Assembly: GCA_016207645.1 (NCBI GenBank)
Contig: JACQPH010000037.1
Location: 1 to 44,404, forward strand
DNA: 44,404 nt
Source of the DNA: Elusimicrobiota bacterium
Lineage (GTDB): Bacteria > Elusimicrobiota > Elusimicrobia > Elusimicrobiales > UBA9959
Direction of reading: 5' to 3'
Numbering within the stretch: position 1 is the stretch's first letter; each line of letters opens with the position of its first letter. Under the pieces are notes generated by a model. The model was not told the origin of the DNA, searched no databases, and saw only the letters and a program-made list of their open reading frames with translations. Of this stretch, positions 30,298 to 38,263 are shown piece after piece. A program made the position numbers and the translations under genes.

Positions 30298-31253
30298 AAG
30301 TGCTTATCGTGGACGATAACGCGGATACCAGGAGCCTGATACGGGCGCTCCTGGAACATAAAGGCCATACGGTGGTGGGCGAGGCCGAAGACGGGCCGGG
30401 CGCTCTGAAAGCCTTCAGGGAGCTGCGCCCGGAAGTGGTGCTGCTGGATATAATCATGCCGGGCAAGTCCGGGGTGGAGGTGCTGGAGGAGCTCCGGAAG
30501 ATCGATCCGGGGGTCAACGTCATCATGGTGACGGCCGTGGAGCAGGACAGCATAAACAGGCGGCTCCTGCTCCTGGGCGCGGACGGGATAATCTTCAAGC
30601 CCTTCAGCCCCGACGTTTTCGAGAGGTCCTTCACCGATTCCCTGCGCAAAAAACCGCCGAGGCGCGAAAAGAGCGATACGATACTGCGCCTCGCCGCCGG
30701 CGGGCTCAGCAAATGCATGCTCAGGACCAGCGAGGCCTCCTCCTGGGCCTGGGAATTGTGCGGCGTCAGCGTCGCTTCCGGGAAGGTCCCGGAGGCGGTC
30801 GGGCTGGCGGGTCTCGGCAAGGCCGCCGCCGCCGTCCAGGTGTACGTCCGCGACGGCGCTCCCTTCGCCGCCGCCCTGCTCTTCCGCTCGGAGGATATGG
30901 AGCATATCTCCGGCTGTTTCGTGAACGGGCCCCTTTACCGTACCGGCGGCCCCAAAGAGCTGGAAGAGGCCCTGCTGATGGAGATAGGCAATATAATACT
31001 GAACGCGCTGTCCAACCCGCTGATCAACGCTTTGAAGATCAGCGCTATCGCTTCCGTGCCGCTGTTCGTCAGGGGCGGGCCCGCCGCCGTGGCGGCCGCG
31101 CTGGGCGCCTGCCTGGACCCGGAACTGGAGCACAGGATAATCTCCGCCTCGATCGCCATGCGGCGCGACGGCCGCGTGGCCAGGGCCGTGGCGCTGGGCG
31201 TGCTCCCGGAGGGACTCGCGCTGGAACTGGAACAGCGGGGCGCCGGGGAATAG
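30294..31253 (+). CDS. Receiver-CheC/CheX phosphatase fusion
   Basis: 319 residues. The N-terminal receiver (1-120) is complete: Asp7/Asp8, phosphoacceptor Asp52 (LLDIIMPG), Thr81 and Lys103. The C-terminal half (about 130-319) has a CheC/CheX-type phosphatase motif E-x2-N-x22-P (MEIGNI...ASVP); the residue normally D/S four places before the Glu is Ala. Such a domain dephosphorylates CheY-type receivers, so a self-controlled receiver is possible. No chemotaxis gene is nearby. The ATG overlaps the stop of prc by 4 bases. Confidence 0.85.
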   Translation: MKVLIVDDNADTRSLIRALLEHKGHTVVGEAEDGPGALKAFRELRPEVVLLDIIMPGKSGVEVLEELRKIDPGVNVIMVTAVEQDSINRRLLLLGADGIIFKPFSPDVFERSFTDSLRKKPPRREKSDTILRLAAGGLSKCMLRTSEASSWAWELCGVSVASGKVPEAVGLAGLGKAAAAVQVYVRDGAPFAAALLFRSEDMEHISGCFVNGPLYRTGGPKELEEALLMEIGNIILNALSNPLINALKISAIASVPLFVRGGPAAVAAALGACLDPELEHRIISASIAMRRDGRVARAVALGVLPEGLALELEQRGAGE

Positions 31254-31317
31254 GCCGGGGGAATTTTGCGGCGTAGCGGCGGGGAAAAGGAAGAAAGCGG
31301 CGGAAGCTTTTCGTACT

Positions 31318-31872
31318 ATGGAAGAACGGCAATATGATGCGCACTCAGCCGGGCGCGACAGGGCTTTGGCGTTCCGCGGGAACGTGATCCTCTGGATACA
31401 GAGGGCCTTCAAATATCTGGGCTTGTTAATGCTGCTGATCATGGGAGCTTTTTTGTGGAAGCTCTGGTCCCTTTACTCCGGCGGGGTGACCGCGGGGGGT
31501 AAGATAGCTGGTTTTCAGGAATCCAGGGGCGCCGACTCTCCCCGGGCCGGCCGGGGCGGGGGAGATACCGAATATGTGATCTACTACCCGGTGGTACGGT
31601 TCGAAGCCGAAGGGAAAAGCCTGGAATTCGTCTCGAACCACGGAGCGCGCGGCGGCCCGGCGTACAGGGTCGGCCAGGAGGTGGAAGTGGTCTACCTGCC
31701 CGGCCAACCCCAAAAAGCCGAGCTGGCCCGTTCCGTAAGGACATTTTCCGTGCTGTGGCTGAACGCCGTCCTGTTCTTCGCGGCGGGGCTGTTCTTCCTT
31801 CTCACCGGCCGGTGGCTGTTCCCGCGCCTGGCGAATCGCTTTCACTCTTACGGGGCCGAAGGAAACGGATGA
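31318..31872 (+). CDS. DUF3592-like membrane protein
   Basis: 184 residues. Two hydrophobic helices (about residues 32-54 and 142-165) flank a soluble domain (YPVVRFEAEGKSLEFVSNHGARGGPAYRVGQEVEVVYLPGQPQKAELA), which has the G-x-x-V-x-V-x-Y-x-P-x-x-P-x-x-A pattern of DUF3592. It overlaps the next gene by 4 bases (ATGA). No strong Shine-Dalgarno. Function unknown. Confidence 0.78.
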   Translation: MEERQYDAHSAGRDRALAFRGNVILWIQRAFKYLGLLMLLIMGAFLWKLWSLYSGGVTAGGKIAGFQESRGADSPRAGRGGGDTEYVIYYPVVRFEAEGKSLEFVSNHGARGGPAYRVGQEVEVVYLPGQPQKAELARSVRTFSVLWLNAVLFFAAGLFFLLTGRWLFPRLANRFHSYGAEGNG

Positions 31873-32384
31873 AACTGCATAGGGGCTTAAGTATAAACGG
31901 CAAGGAATACCCGGCCGGCAGCGAAGTGCCCTGGTACCAGATCTACCCGTTCTTCCTCTTTCATATGCTCATGTTCGGCGGCTCGGGCTTCCTGATGGCT
32001 TACATGGACGGCGGGCCGCCGCACGTCTTCCTGTACCTGCACGGCGGGTTAGCCATCTTCATCTACACGGTATTCTACCTCTCCATCTTCGGCGCGGACG
32101 AGGTCAAGTGGATGTTCATAAACGCCGGGCTGGGCGCGCTGGGGATCTATACGCAGATGGGCTGGCTGCTGGCGCCGTTCGGCAAGAAGCTGGGCGATTA
32201 CCCTTTCTCCAGGCATATCATCCCCTTCCTGTACTACGTGCTCTACACCTTCCTGCTGCGCCAGGCGCTGCTGGACCTCGGCGGGGCACGCGAAGACGGG
32301 GGGCGGAAGAAGGTGGTGGAGAACGGCTATATCGTGCTGTCCCTCGCCGCTTCGGCCGCCTGCTTCGCGCTGGGAAGGGGCTGA
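31869..32384 (+). CDS. Four-TM membrane protein
   Basis: 171 residues. Hydrophobic helices run at about residues 26-46, 55-72, 82-102 and 150-168, with charged loops (ARGEDGGRKK) between the last two. It overlaps the preceding DUF3592-like gene by 4 bases and is probably translationally coupled. Unrecognised. Confidence 0.72.
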   Translation: MKLHRGLSINGKEYPAGSEVPWYQIYPFFLFHMLMFGGSGFLMAYMDGGPPHVFLYLHGGLAIFIYTVFYLSIFGADEVKWMFINAGLGALGIYTQMGWLLAPFGKKLGDYPFSRHIIPFLYYVLYTFLLRQALLDLGGAREDGGRKKVVENGYIVLSLAASAACFALGRG

Positions 32385-32400
32385 ACAGGCGGGGAAAGTT

Positions 32401-32429
32401 AAAAAAACCGGGAAAGCGCCCGTGTTTTT
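32401..32429. terminator. Bidirectional terminator
   Basis: An A-run, stem CGGG/CCCG and a T-run lie between converging genes, so it can terminate both strands. Confidence 0.65.
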
Positions 32430-32446
32430 TAACGGCCGCGTCTCTT

Positions 32447-33148
32447 TTAATCCAGAGCGCTGCAGGTTACCGGGCCGCGCTTGTCGCCGCAGCCTTCGCC
32501 GGTATCCCTGAGGTAGAAGTCCCCCCTGGTGAAGCCGGAGGCGGTATTAAGCGTGAGGTAGACCAGGAAAAAGCCGTCCGAATCCCCGGAGACGACGATA
32601 TTGCCTTTCTCTTCGCGGACCGAGATATTCTCGTTGAGGGCCTCCAGGAAATTCTGCGCCGGCGAAACGCGTATCGGGTTGTTCTCCGGGTCGGCGGCCA
32701 GTTTTTTCAGGTTGAAGGAGAGGGTGTACTGTTTGCCCAGCGCTTTGGCGTCGAGACGGCAGGACATTCTGCCGGTAGCTTTCGCGGCGGTCATCGCGGC
32801 GCCTTTATCGGCCGGGGACTTGCCGCCCACCACCGGCAGGTACTGCCCCGAGGGAAGCACATAGCCCGAGCCGTTGTAGACGGCCGGCACGAACAGTCCC
32901 GTGGAAATATTGATGAACCCGCCGCTTACGGGGACCACGACGTACACCTTGCCGTTGCGCGGGTCCAGGAGCGTCAGGGTGTCCCTGCTCCTGGGGGTTA
33001 CGGCCTCGGCGGCCTGCGGAAGGGGAAGGTTCAGTTCGCCGCCGGCGGTAATATCCGCCGCCTTGGAAGCCTGCAGTCCGGTAATATCCGCGGCGTTAAC
33101 GCCGGCCGCCGTGATAGTGAGAAGAGCAGCGAATAAAGTTTTTATCAT
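32447..33148 (-). CDS. Secreted protein of unknown function
   Basis: 233 residues with a signal peptide (MIKTLFAALLTITAAGVNAAD). The mature protein is mixed beta and Gly-rich (KVYVVVPVSGGFINIST, GYVLPSGQYLPVVGG) with three Cys (MSCRL, EGCGD, VTCSA). GGGAGATGAAGAA precedes the ATG. No recognised domain. Its 5' end faces the zinc-ribbon gene at 33344, so their promoters are divergent. Confidence 0.72.
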   Translation of the reverse strand: MIKTLFAALLTITAAGVNAADITGLQASKAADITAGGELNLPLPQAAEAVTPRSRDTLTLLDPRNGKVYVVVPVSGGFINISTGLFVPAVYNGSGYVLPSGQYLPVVGGKSPADKGAAMTAAKATGRMSCRLDAKALGKQYTLSFNLKKLAADPENNPIRVSPAQNFLEALNENISVREEKGNIVVSGDSDGFFLVYLTLNTASGFTRGDFYLRDTGEGCGDKRGPVTCSALD

Positions 33149-33298
33149 TTCTTCATCTCCCGTCTGAAAATAAATACCGCTATTACCCGCTTATATTATG
33201 CCTTAGCTCCCGAATATCCCAATAGAGGCGTAAGTCCTAGGCCGCGGCCGCTTTTCGGCCCCCGGCCCGCCCTTTTGGACCTACTTTCTTTATTTCAT

Positions 33299-33308
33299 TT
33301 GGTAGAAT
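33299..33308 (+). promoter_or_regulatory. Extended -10 promoter (TTTGGTAGAAT)
   Basis: TGG with TAGAAT (33303-33308) upstream of the zinc-ribbon gene; a leader of about 30 nt carries GGGGAG. No GC hairpin precedes it, unlike the composite units. Confidence 0.55.
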
Positions 33309-33343
33309 GTCTTATAACTTCGGAAGCGCTTGGGGAGCTCCAT

Positions 33344-33946
33344 ATGAAATGTCCTAATTGCGGACACGAGCAGCCCGACGGTCAGGCCGAATGCGGCGGC
33401 TGCCGGCTGATCTTCGGAAAATGGCGGCCGCGGCCCTCGCCTCCGGCCGCCGGGTCCGGGCAGCCGCCTTTTTTCCAGGGACTGGCCTGCATGACCTGGT
33501 CGCCGAACCGCCTCTACAGGGTGTATGTCCTGCCGGGAGAACTGGCTTTCGTCTGGGCCGCTACCGGCAGCGAAATGGAGAAGGTCATGGGCGCGCAGTT
33601 CGGGCTGCTGGGCGCCCTGGCCGCTTCGGCTCTGACCACCAGCGAAGAGGAGAACGCTAGGCGCAAGGAGACGCTGGACCGGGGCAGCCTCGACCAGATC
33701 ATCGCCGACAATGAGCATAATTTCCGGGCCCCGCGCGAGGATTTCCTGGAGGCGAGCCTGGAGCCGCGGTCTCTCTGGCTGGCCTTCGCGTACGGGCAGA
33801 TGGGTCACAAGGGAGTGTTCCGCTTTCGCCACCGCGAAAAAGGAAAAATGGCCCTTTGCCTGCCGTCGGAGGAGGATGTCCGCAGGGCCGCGGTACACCT
33901 GTCCACGGCCCTGGGCGGCCTGCTGCGGGTAGAGGTCGGGCAATAA
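33344..33946 (+). CDS. Zinc-ribbon protein of unknown function
   Basis: 200 residues. The N-terminal MKCPNCGHEQPDGQAECGGCRLIFGKW is a Cys4 zinc ribbon. A Pro-rich linker leads to a hydrophobic/Ala-rich region (FGLLGALAASALT) and a basic, helical C-terminus. The start at 33344 has GGGGAG about 7 nt upstream; the longer in-frame start at 33275 would lie before the promoter. Probably cytoplasmic or peripherally membrane-associated. It precedes the FGE-sulfatase-domain gene by 10 nt and is probably co-transcribed. Confidence 0.75.
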   Translation: MKCPNCGHEQPDGQAECGGCRLIFGKWRPRPSPPAAGSGQPPFFQGLACMTWSPNRLYRVYVLPGELAFVWAATGSEMEKVMGAQFGLLGALAASALTTSEEENARRKETLDRGSLDQIIADNEHNFRAPREDFLEASLEPRSLWLAFAYGQMGHKGVFRFRHREKGKMALCLPSEEDVRRAAVHLSTALGGLLRVEVGQ

Positions 33947-33956
33947 AGGAGGAACG

Positions 33957-34772
33957 ATGAGAGCGCTCTTGTTCGCTTTGATCCTTTCGGGTCTGTCCCG
34001 GTCGGGCTTTTTATCGGCCGAAGAGGCCGGGGCAGTTAAGGCCGCGGGAACCGCGCCTGCGGACGGGGCCGCCGCCCCCGCGGCCGGCAACGCGCAGGAC
34101 TACTTTAAGGACATGGTCCTGGTCCCGCGGGGCGAGTTCCTGATGGGCTCCGACGAAAAATACCCCCCCAGCGAGCGGCCCAGGCATAAGGTTTTCCTGG
34201 ACGCCTATTATATCGACAAGTACGAAGTGACCGCCGCCCGGTACAGGCTTTTCGCCAAGGCGGCCGGCAAAACCATGCCCCGGCAGTCTTTCCCTGACAA
34301 GGACAATTACCCCGCGGTGTACATGAACTGGCAGGACGCCATGGCTTACTGCGAGCGCCAGGGCAAGCGGCTGCCTACGGAGGCGCAGTGGGAAAAGGCG
34401 GCCGGAGGGGGGGCGGGCGGCAAGTTCTGTTCCGGCGACAATGAGGCCGGGCTGGGCGAGTACGCCTGGTTCTGGAACAATTCAGGCAAGAAGATCCACC
34501 CGGTCGGCCTGAAGAAGCCGAACGGCTACGGTATTTACGATATGCACGGGAACGTGCTGGAATGGACGGCCGACTGGTACGCCGAGGCTTATTACGCCGT
34601 GAGCCCGGCCGCGAACCCGCAGGGCCCGGCCGGGGGAAAGGAGAAGGTCATCAGGGGCGGGTCGGTCTTCGTCAGCGCGGACCTCTGCCGCTCGGCCGCA
34701 CGAATGAAGAGTTCGCCCGAGACCCGCTACAGCGTGAAAGGCTTCCGCTGCGCCGCCTCCGTTCCGCGCTGA
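33957..34772 (+). CDS. FGE-sulfatase (SUMF1-like) domain protein, secreted
   Basis: 271 residues with a signal peptide (MRALLFALILSGLSRSGFLSAEE). The FGE-sulfatase domain is complete, with VPRGEFLMGSDE, RPRHKVFLDAYYIDKYEVT, NYPAVYMNWQDAMAYCERQGKRLPTEAQWEKAA, GIYDMHGNVLEWTADWY and VIRGGSVF...GFRCAA. The first Cys of the formylglycine active site is missing: in the region after RGGS the sequence reads VFVSADLC. It is therefore probably not a formylglycine-generating enzyme. AAAGGAGGAACG precedes the ATG. Confidence 0.87.
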   Translation: MRALLFALILSGLSRSGFLSAEEAGAVKAAGTAPADGAAAPAAGNAQDYFKDMVLVPRGEFLMGSDEKYPPSERPRHKVFLDAYYIDKYEVTAARYRLFAKAAGKTMPRQSFPDKDNYPAVYMNWQDAMAYCERQGKRLPTEAQWEKAAGGGAGGKFCSGDNEAGLGEYAWFWNNSGKKIHPVGLKKPNGYGIYDMHGNVLEWTADWYAEAYYAVSPAANPQGPAGGKEKVIRGGSVFVSADLCRSAARMKSSPETRYSVKGFRCAASVPR

Positions 34773-34806
34773 ACCGCCGGAGGCCGGGGAGCTTTTCGCG
34801 GTACTG

Positions 34807-36243
34807 TCAGGTTTCCGGCTGCAGTACCGGCTCCGCGGCGACTGCCGCCGGCCTGGCCGCCTTTTTGGGCAGGGCGTTCCAGATGCGCAGGGAAAGGATG
34901 AAGCCTATCACCGAGAAGGGCGCCAGGAACACCGGCCACAGCTGCCAGTTGGCGGGGTCCTTGGCCAGCTCGCCCACGGGCGTGATATGGCCGATGACTA
35001 TGGACTGCATGCCGGTGCCCAGGTAGACCATCCCGTCCACTATGCCGGTGGCCGCGCCGGCGTTCCGGGTGCCGCCGAAGTCCGTGGTGGAAGTGCCGGA
35101 AAGTATGCCGTGCACGCCCGTCACCGACATGGAGATGAGCATGGTGGCGGCGCCGGCGTACCAGAAGTTGGCGCCCAGGGAAAGAGCCATAACCCCGGCG
35201 CTGGCGCCCATCAGGCCGTAAAGTATGGCGGCCATGGGAGCCCGGCGGGAGTGGAAGAACCGGTCCGAGCACCAGCCGGTCAGGAAGGAGCCGGTCAGCC
35301 CGGCGAGCAGCAGCATCAGCCCCCAGTTCTGCGTCACCCAGAACTTTATGCCGGTCTCCCTGGCGAAGAGCGGGTACCAGTGCATGACGCCGTTGCGCAG
35401 CACGCCGCTGCAGAACTCTATGCCGCAGACCACCAGCAGGACGGGGTGGGTGATGATCTTCAGGAACACTTCGCGCATCGGCAGGCGCTCGCCGGTGGCG
35501 GAGACGGATTCCTCGCCGGTGTCGAAATCCTTGTAGCCGGCCTCGCCGGGCGTGTTGCGCAGGAAGAGGAACATGATGGTCCAGAAGACGGCCAGGATGA
35601 GGGCCGGCACGAAGAAGATCCACCAGTTCTGGTCCACGCCCGTCCCGCCCAGGCCGAAGACGGCCGCGAAGACCCTGGCTATGAAAGAAGGCGACTGGCC
35701 GGCCACGGCGCGCGAAGCCTCGGCCACGGCGAAGCCCCAGTCGAAGGCGAAGTAGAGCCCGAAGGCTATCATGGAGCCGAAGATGGTGGAGAAGGTGCCG
35801 CGTTCCCTGACGTGGAACCAGGGCGCCTTCACCGTCACTATGGAGATGGCGCCGTAGCTCTGGAAGTGCATGTTGAGGGCGTACAGGCCCATGAAGGCGG
35901 CGAAAATGGAGACGTTCCAGCCCCAGTTGGCTATGCCGTAAAGGGTCAGGCCCATGAGGAAGTTCGCCAGCATGGCGCCGGCGGTGCCGATGAGCATGGC
36001 CAGCCGGCCGCCCAGCTTGTCGGTGAGCGGGCCGGTCACCAGGAAGGACAGGGCGTAGACCCAGGCCCCGACGGCGAAGATCTCGCCGAACTGCGCCTTG
36101 GTCATCAGCGCGTCGCCGAGCACGCTCTTGGAGACGGTGAGGTTGTAGCGGCCCATGTAGAGGAAAGCATAGGCGAAGCCGAGCGGCACCCAGTTAAGGG
36201 CGCGGCGGATGCGGTAAGCGGAAGAATGTTTTGGGGCGTCCAT
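34807..36243 (-). CDS. OPA-family (GlpT/UhpT-like) transporter
   Basis: 478 residues with twelve hydrophobic helices in two six-helix halves separated by a long cytoplasmic loop near residue 245-275. It carries YMGRYNLTVSK in helix 1, PWFHVRERGTFSTIFG in the first half and DFGGTRNAGAATGIVDGMVYLGTG in the second, matching organophosphate:phosphate antiporters. The sugar phosphate carried cannot be read from sequence. The ATG is 6 nt beyond a TATCAT -10, so it may be leaderless. The transcript converges with the FGE-sulfatase-domain gene. Confidence 0.9.
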   Translation of the reverse strand: MDAPKHSSAYRIRRALNWVPLGFAYAFLYMGRYNLTVSKSVLGDALMTKAQFGEIFAVGAWVYALSFLVTGPLTDKLGGRLAMLIGTAGAMLANFLMGLTLYGIANWGWNVSIFAAFMGLYALNMHFQSYGAISIVTVKAPWFHVRERGTFSTIFGSMIAFGLYFAFDWGFAVAEASRAVAGQSPSFIARVFAAVFGLGGTGVDQNWWIFFVPALILAVFWTIMFLFLRNTPGEAGYKDFDTGEESVSATGERLPMREVFLKIITHPVLLVVCGIEFCSGVLRNGVMHWYPLFARETGIKFWVTQNWGLMLLLAGLTGSFLTGWCSDRFFHSRRAPMAAILYGLMGASAGVMALSLGANFWYAGAATMLISMSVTGVHGILSGTSTTDFGGTRNAGAATGIVDGMVYLGTGMQSIVIGHITPVGELAKDPANWQLWPVFLAPFSVIGFILSLRIWNALPKKAARPAAVAAEPVLQPET

Positions 36244-36249
36244 GAGGAA

Positions 36250-36255
36250 ATGATA
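36250..36255 (-). promoter_or_regulatory. -10 of the OPA transporter (leaderless)
   Basis: On the minus strand TATCAT lies exactly 6 nt before the ATG. Confidence 0.4.
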
Positions 36256-36373
36256 GCTTTTTTCCCCGGCCCCGGGGATAAAGAGCGTGTAAAATGGATG
36301 TAAGAACTTGATATTCCGCTATTTCTTGGCTACATTATGGGGAGCGGAGAGCTGCCGGGGAACGGAGTAGAGA

Positions 36374-37207
36374 ATGAACGCCGACTTTAACGACCTGTCT
36401 TTATTGCGGTCTCTTTTGACCCTGGCTTCGGTCATCGAGGCCCGGGACCCGTATACCGGCGGGCATATCTGGCGGGTCGGCAAGTACGCGAAGGCCCTGG
36501 CGGAGAAGGCCGGCCTGGAGAAGGACCTGGTCTTCCGGGCCGAGCTGGGGGGCCTGGTGCACGACCTCGGGAAAGTGGGTGTTTCCGATTCCATCCTGCG
36601 CAAGGAGGGGAAGCTGACCGACGGCGAATACGCGAGCATAAAAAAACATCCCGAGATAGGGAGAAGCCTTATCTACGCCCATCCCCTGGCCCCCCTCGTG
36701 ATGGACGCGGTCTTTTCCCACCATGAAAGGGTGGACGGGAAAGGGTATCCCGGCGGGCTCAGGGAAGAGAAAGTGCCTTTGCTGGCCGGCCTGGTCGCCG
36801 TGGCTGACGCTTTCGACGCTATGACCAGCACCCGGTCCTACCATGTCAGGATGGACCAGGAGAAGGCCTGGCAGATCATCGAGGCCGGGCGGGGCAGGCA
36901 GTTCAACGACGCGCTGGCCGGGGTCTTTCTCGACCTCGGGAGGAAAGGCGGGCTCTCCCATATCATAGAGCATTGCGGCGACGAGAGGCTGATGCTGTGC
37001 TGCCCTAAATGCGGGCCCATAATAGCTCCGCCGAGCGGTACGAAGGACGGGGACTGCCTCTCCTGCCCTTCCTGCACGGGCGAGTTCCTCCTGCACGCCG
37101 GCGGGAGGACCTTCGAGCTGGAGCCCACTGGCAGGCTGAACCCGGTACAGTACCCTAAACCGGATACGGATACTATAGAAGCGTTCGTCTCCAGCGTAGG
37201 CGGCTGA
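36374..37207 (+). CDS. HD-GYP phosphodiesterase with C-terminal zinc ribbon
   Basis: 277 residues. The HD-GYP core is full length: GGHIWRVGKYAKAL, GLVHDLGKVGVSDSIL, HPEIGRSLI, HHERVDGKGYPGGL and VADAFDAMTS. The GYP motif is intact, so hydrolysis of c-di-GMP or a related dinucleotide is expected. The C-terminal 75 residues form a zinc ribbon (CCPKCGP...CLSCPSCTG). Cytoplasmic. No diguanylate cyclase lies in the window. The TAnnnT -10 near 36328 is weak, and GGAG precedes the ATG at 36374. Confidence 0.92.
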   Translation: MNADFNDLSLLRSLLTLASVIEARDPYTGGHIWRVGKYAKALAEKAGLEKDLVFRAELGGLVHDLGKVGVSDSILRKEGKLTDGEYASIKKHPEIGRSLIYAHPLAPLVMDAVFSHHERVDGKGYPGGLREEKVPLLAGLVAVADAFDAMTSTRSYHVRMDQEKAWQIIEAGRGRQFNDALAGVFLDLGRKGGLSHIIEHCGDERLMLCCPKCGPIIAPPSGTKDGDCLSCPSCTGEFLLHAGGRTFELEPTGRLNPVQYPKPDTDTIEAFVSSVGG

Positions 37208-37228
37208 AAAGGCCGCGTTCACGGGCAA

Positions 37229-37260
37229 AAAAAGCGCCCCGCTTTCGGCGGGGCGCTTTT
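37229..37260. terminator. Bidirectional terminator
   Basis: Stem GCGCCCCGC/GCGGGGCGC between A- and T-runs, separating convergent genes. Confidence 0.85.
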
Positions 37261-37277
37261 CTTGCTTCTTCCCGCTT

Positions 37278-38240
37278 TTACCAGGCGTAGCCGTGCAGCA
37301 GCGTGGTGAAGGCGGCGCGGGGCGCCGGTATGCCGGCCGCTTCGGGCAGCAGGGGCGCGGCGGGCGGCGCCAGCTCGGCGGCGGTGGGCTTGTACCAGCA
37401 GAGCGGGCGGAAGCCGGTCTGGAAACCGCCGTAGCGGGTGCAGGTGCCGACCTTGGTATCGGTATGGCTCAGCGGGGCCGAGATGGGCTGGGTGCAGAAC
37501 GAGCCCTGCAGGTAAGTGTCCATGCGGCACTGGGTGCCGGGATGCTGGTTGTACATGGAGCCGACCACCTTGGCGTCCGGGGTGTCGAAGCGGGGTACCA
37601 CCGTTTCGTTCCTGAGGGCCTTGAACAGGTAGGCCACGGACTTGCCGGCCATGGCGCCCCTGAAGCAGACGGCGCGCTCCTGCGCGTCGGAGTACATAGC
37701 TTCGCAGCCCTTCTCGGCCACTTCGTCGCCGGCCGACAGGCGGGTGAAATTAAGGCTGGCGGTGTCGGAAAATACCTGCTTGAGGCATTTCATATTGGCG
37801 TAATAGTCGCTCTGGCCTTCGTTCGAAGCCCAGCCGGAGACCTTGGGAGCGCCGCCCAGGTGGTGGCCGAGTTCATGGCAGGCTACCAGCGCCATGCCGT
37901 CCATGGTGATGGTCTCGTGGCGGGCCAGGCCGCCGTACATGTTCAGGATATAGCGGTTGCCGCTCTGCTGGGCGGAGGCGTTGACGGTGTTGTTGGTCCA
38001 GAGCCGGCGGAGCTCCAGCACTTTGCCGAGCGCGGCCACCTGCGGCTTGTAGATCTTCTCCACGATGTTCATGACTTCGTTGAACTGGGCCTCGACGATG
38101 CCTTTATCTTCGGCGGAGCCCACCGGGATGCTGAGGTCGTTGGGGGGCAGGAAGCCCGTGCAGTCGGAGGAGGCGGCGGGCATTACAGCCGCGCCCAGTA
38201 GCATTGCGGAAACAGCTGACAACAGTATATTTCTTTTCAT
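37278..38240 (-). CDS. Secreted zinc metallopeptidase (HExxH)
   Basis: 320 residues with a signal peptide (MKRNILLSAVSAMLLGAAVMPAASS). The metal-binding motif HELGH is at residues 122-126. A downstream region with GQSDYYANMKCL may supply the third ligand; E and D near residue 140 fit. Many Cys (about 8) suggest disulfides in an extracytoplasmic protein. No known domain name can be given beyond zincin-like peptidase. AAGGAAGGATAA precedes the ATG. It lies beside an M28 aminopeptidase gene on the same strand. Confidence 0.82.
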   Translation of the reverse strand: MKRNILLSAVSAMLLGAAVMPAASSDCTGFLPPNDLSIPVGSAEDKGIVEAQFNEVMNIVEKIYKPQVAALGKVLELRRLWTNNTVNASAQQSGNRYILNMYGGLARHETITMDGMALVACHELGHHLGGAPKVSGWASNEGQSDYYANMKCLKQVFSDTASLNFTRLSAGDEVAEKGCEAMYSDAQERAVCFRGAMAGKSVAYLFKALRNETVVPRFDTPDAKVVGSMYNQHPGTQCRMDTYLQGSFCTQPISAPLSHTDTKVGTCTRYGGFQTGFRPLCWYKPTAAELAPPAAPLLPEAAGIPAPRAAFTTLLHGYAW

Positions 38241-38263
38241 TTATCCTTCCTTATAGGCCGTTA

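Noticed and set aside
34987-36303. 438-residue plus-strand ORF
   Set aside because: Antisense to the OPA transporter; Gly/Glu/His-rich with no domain.
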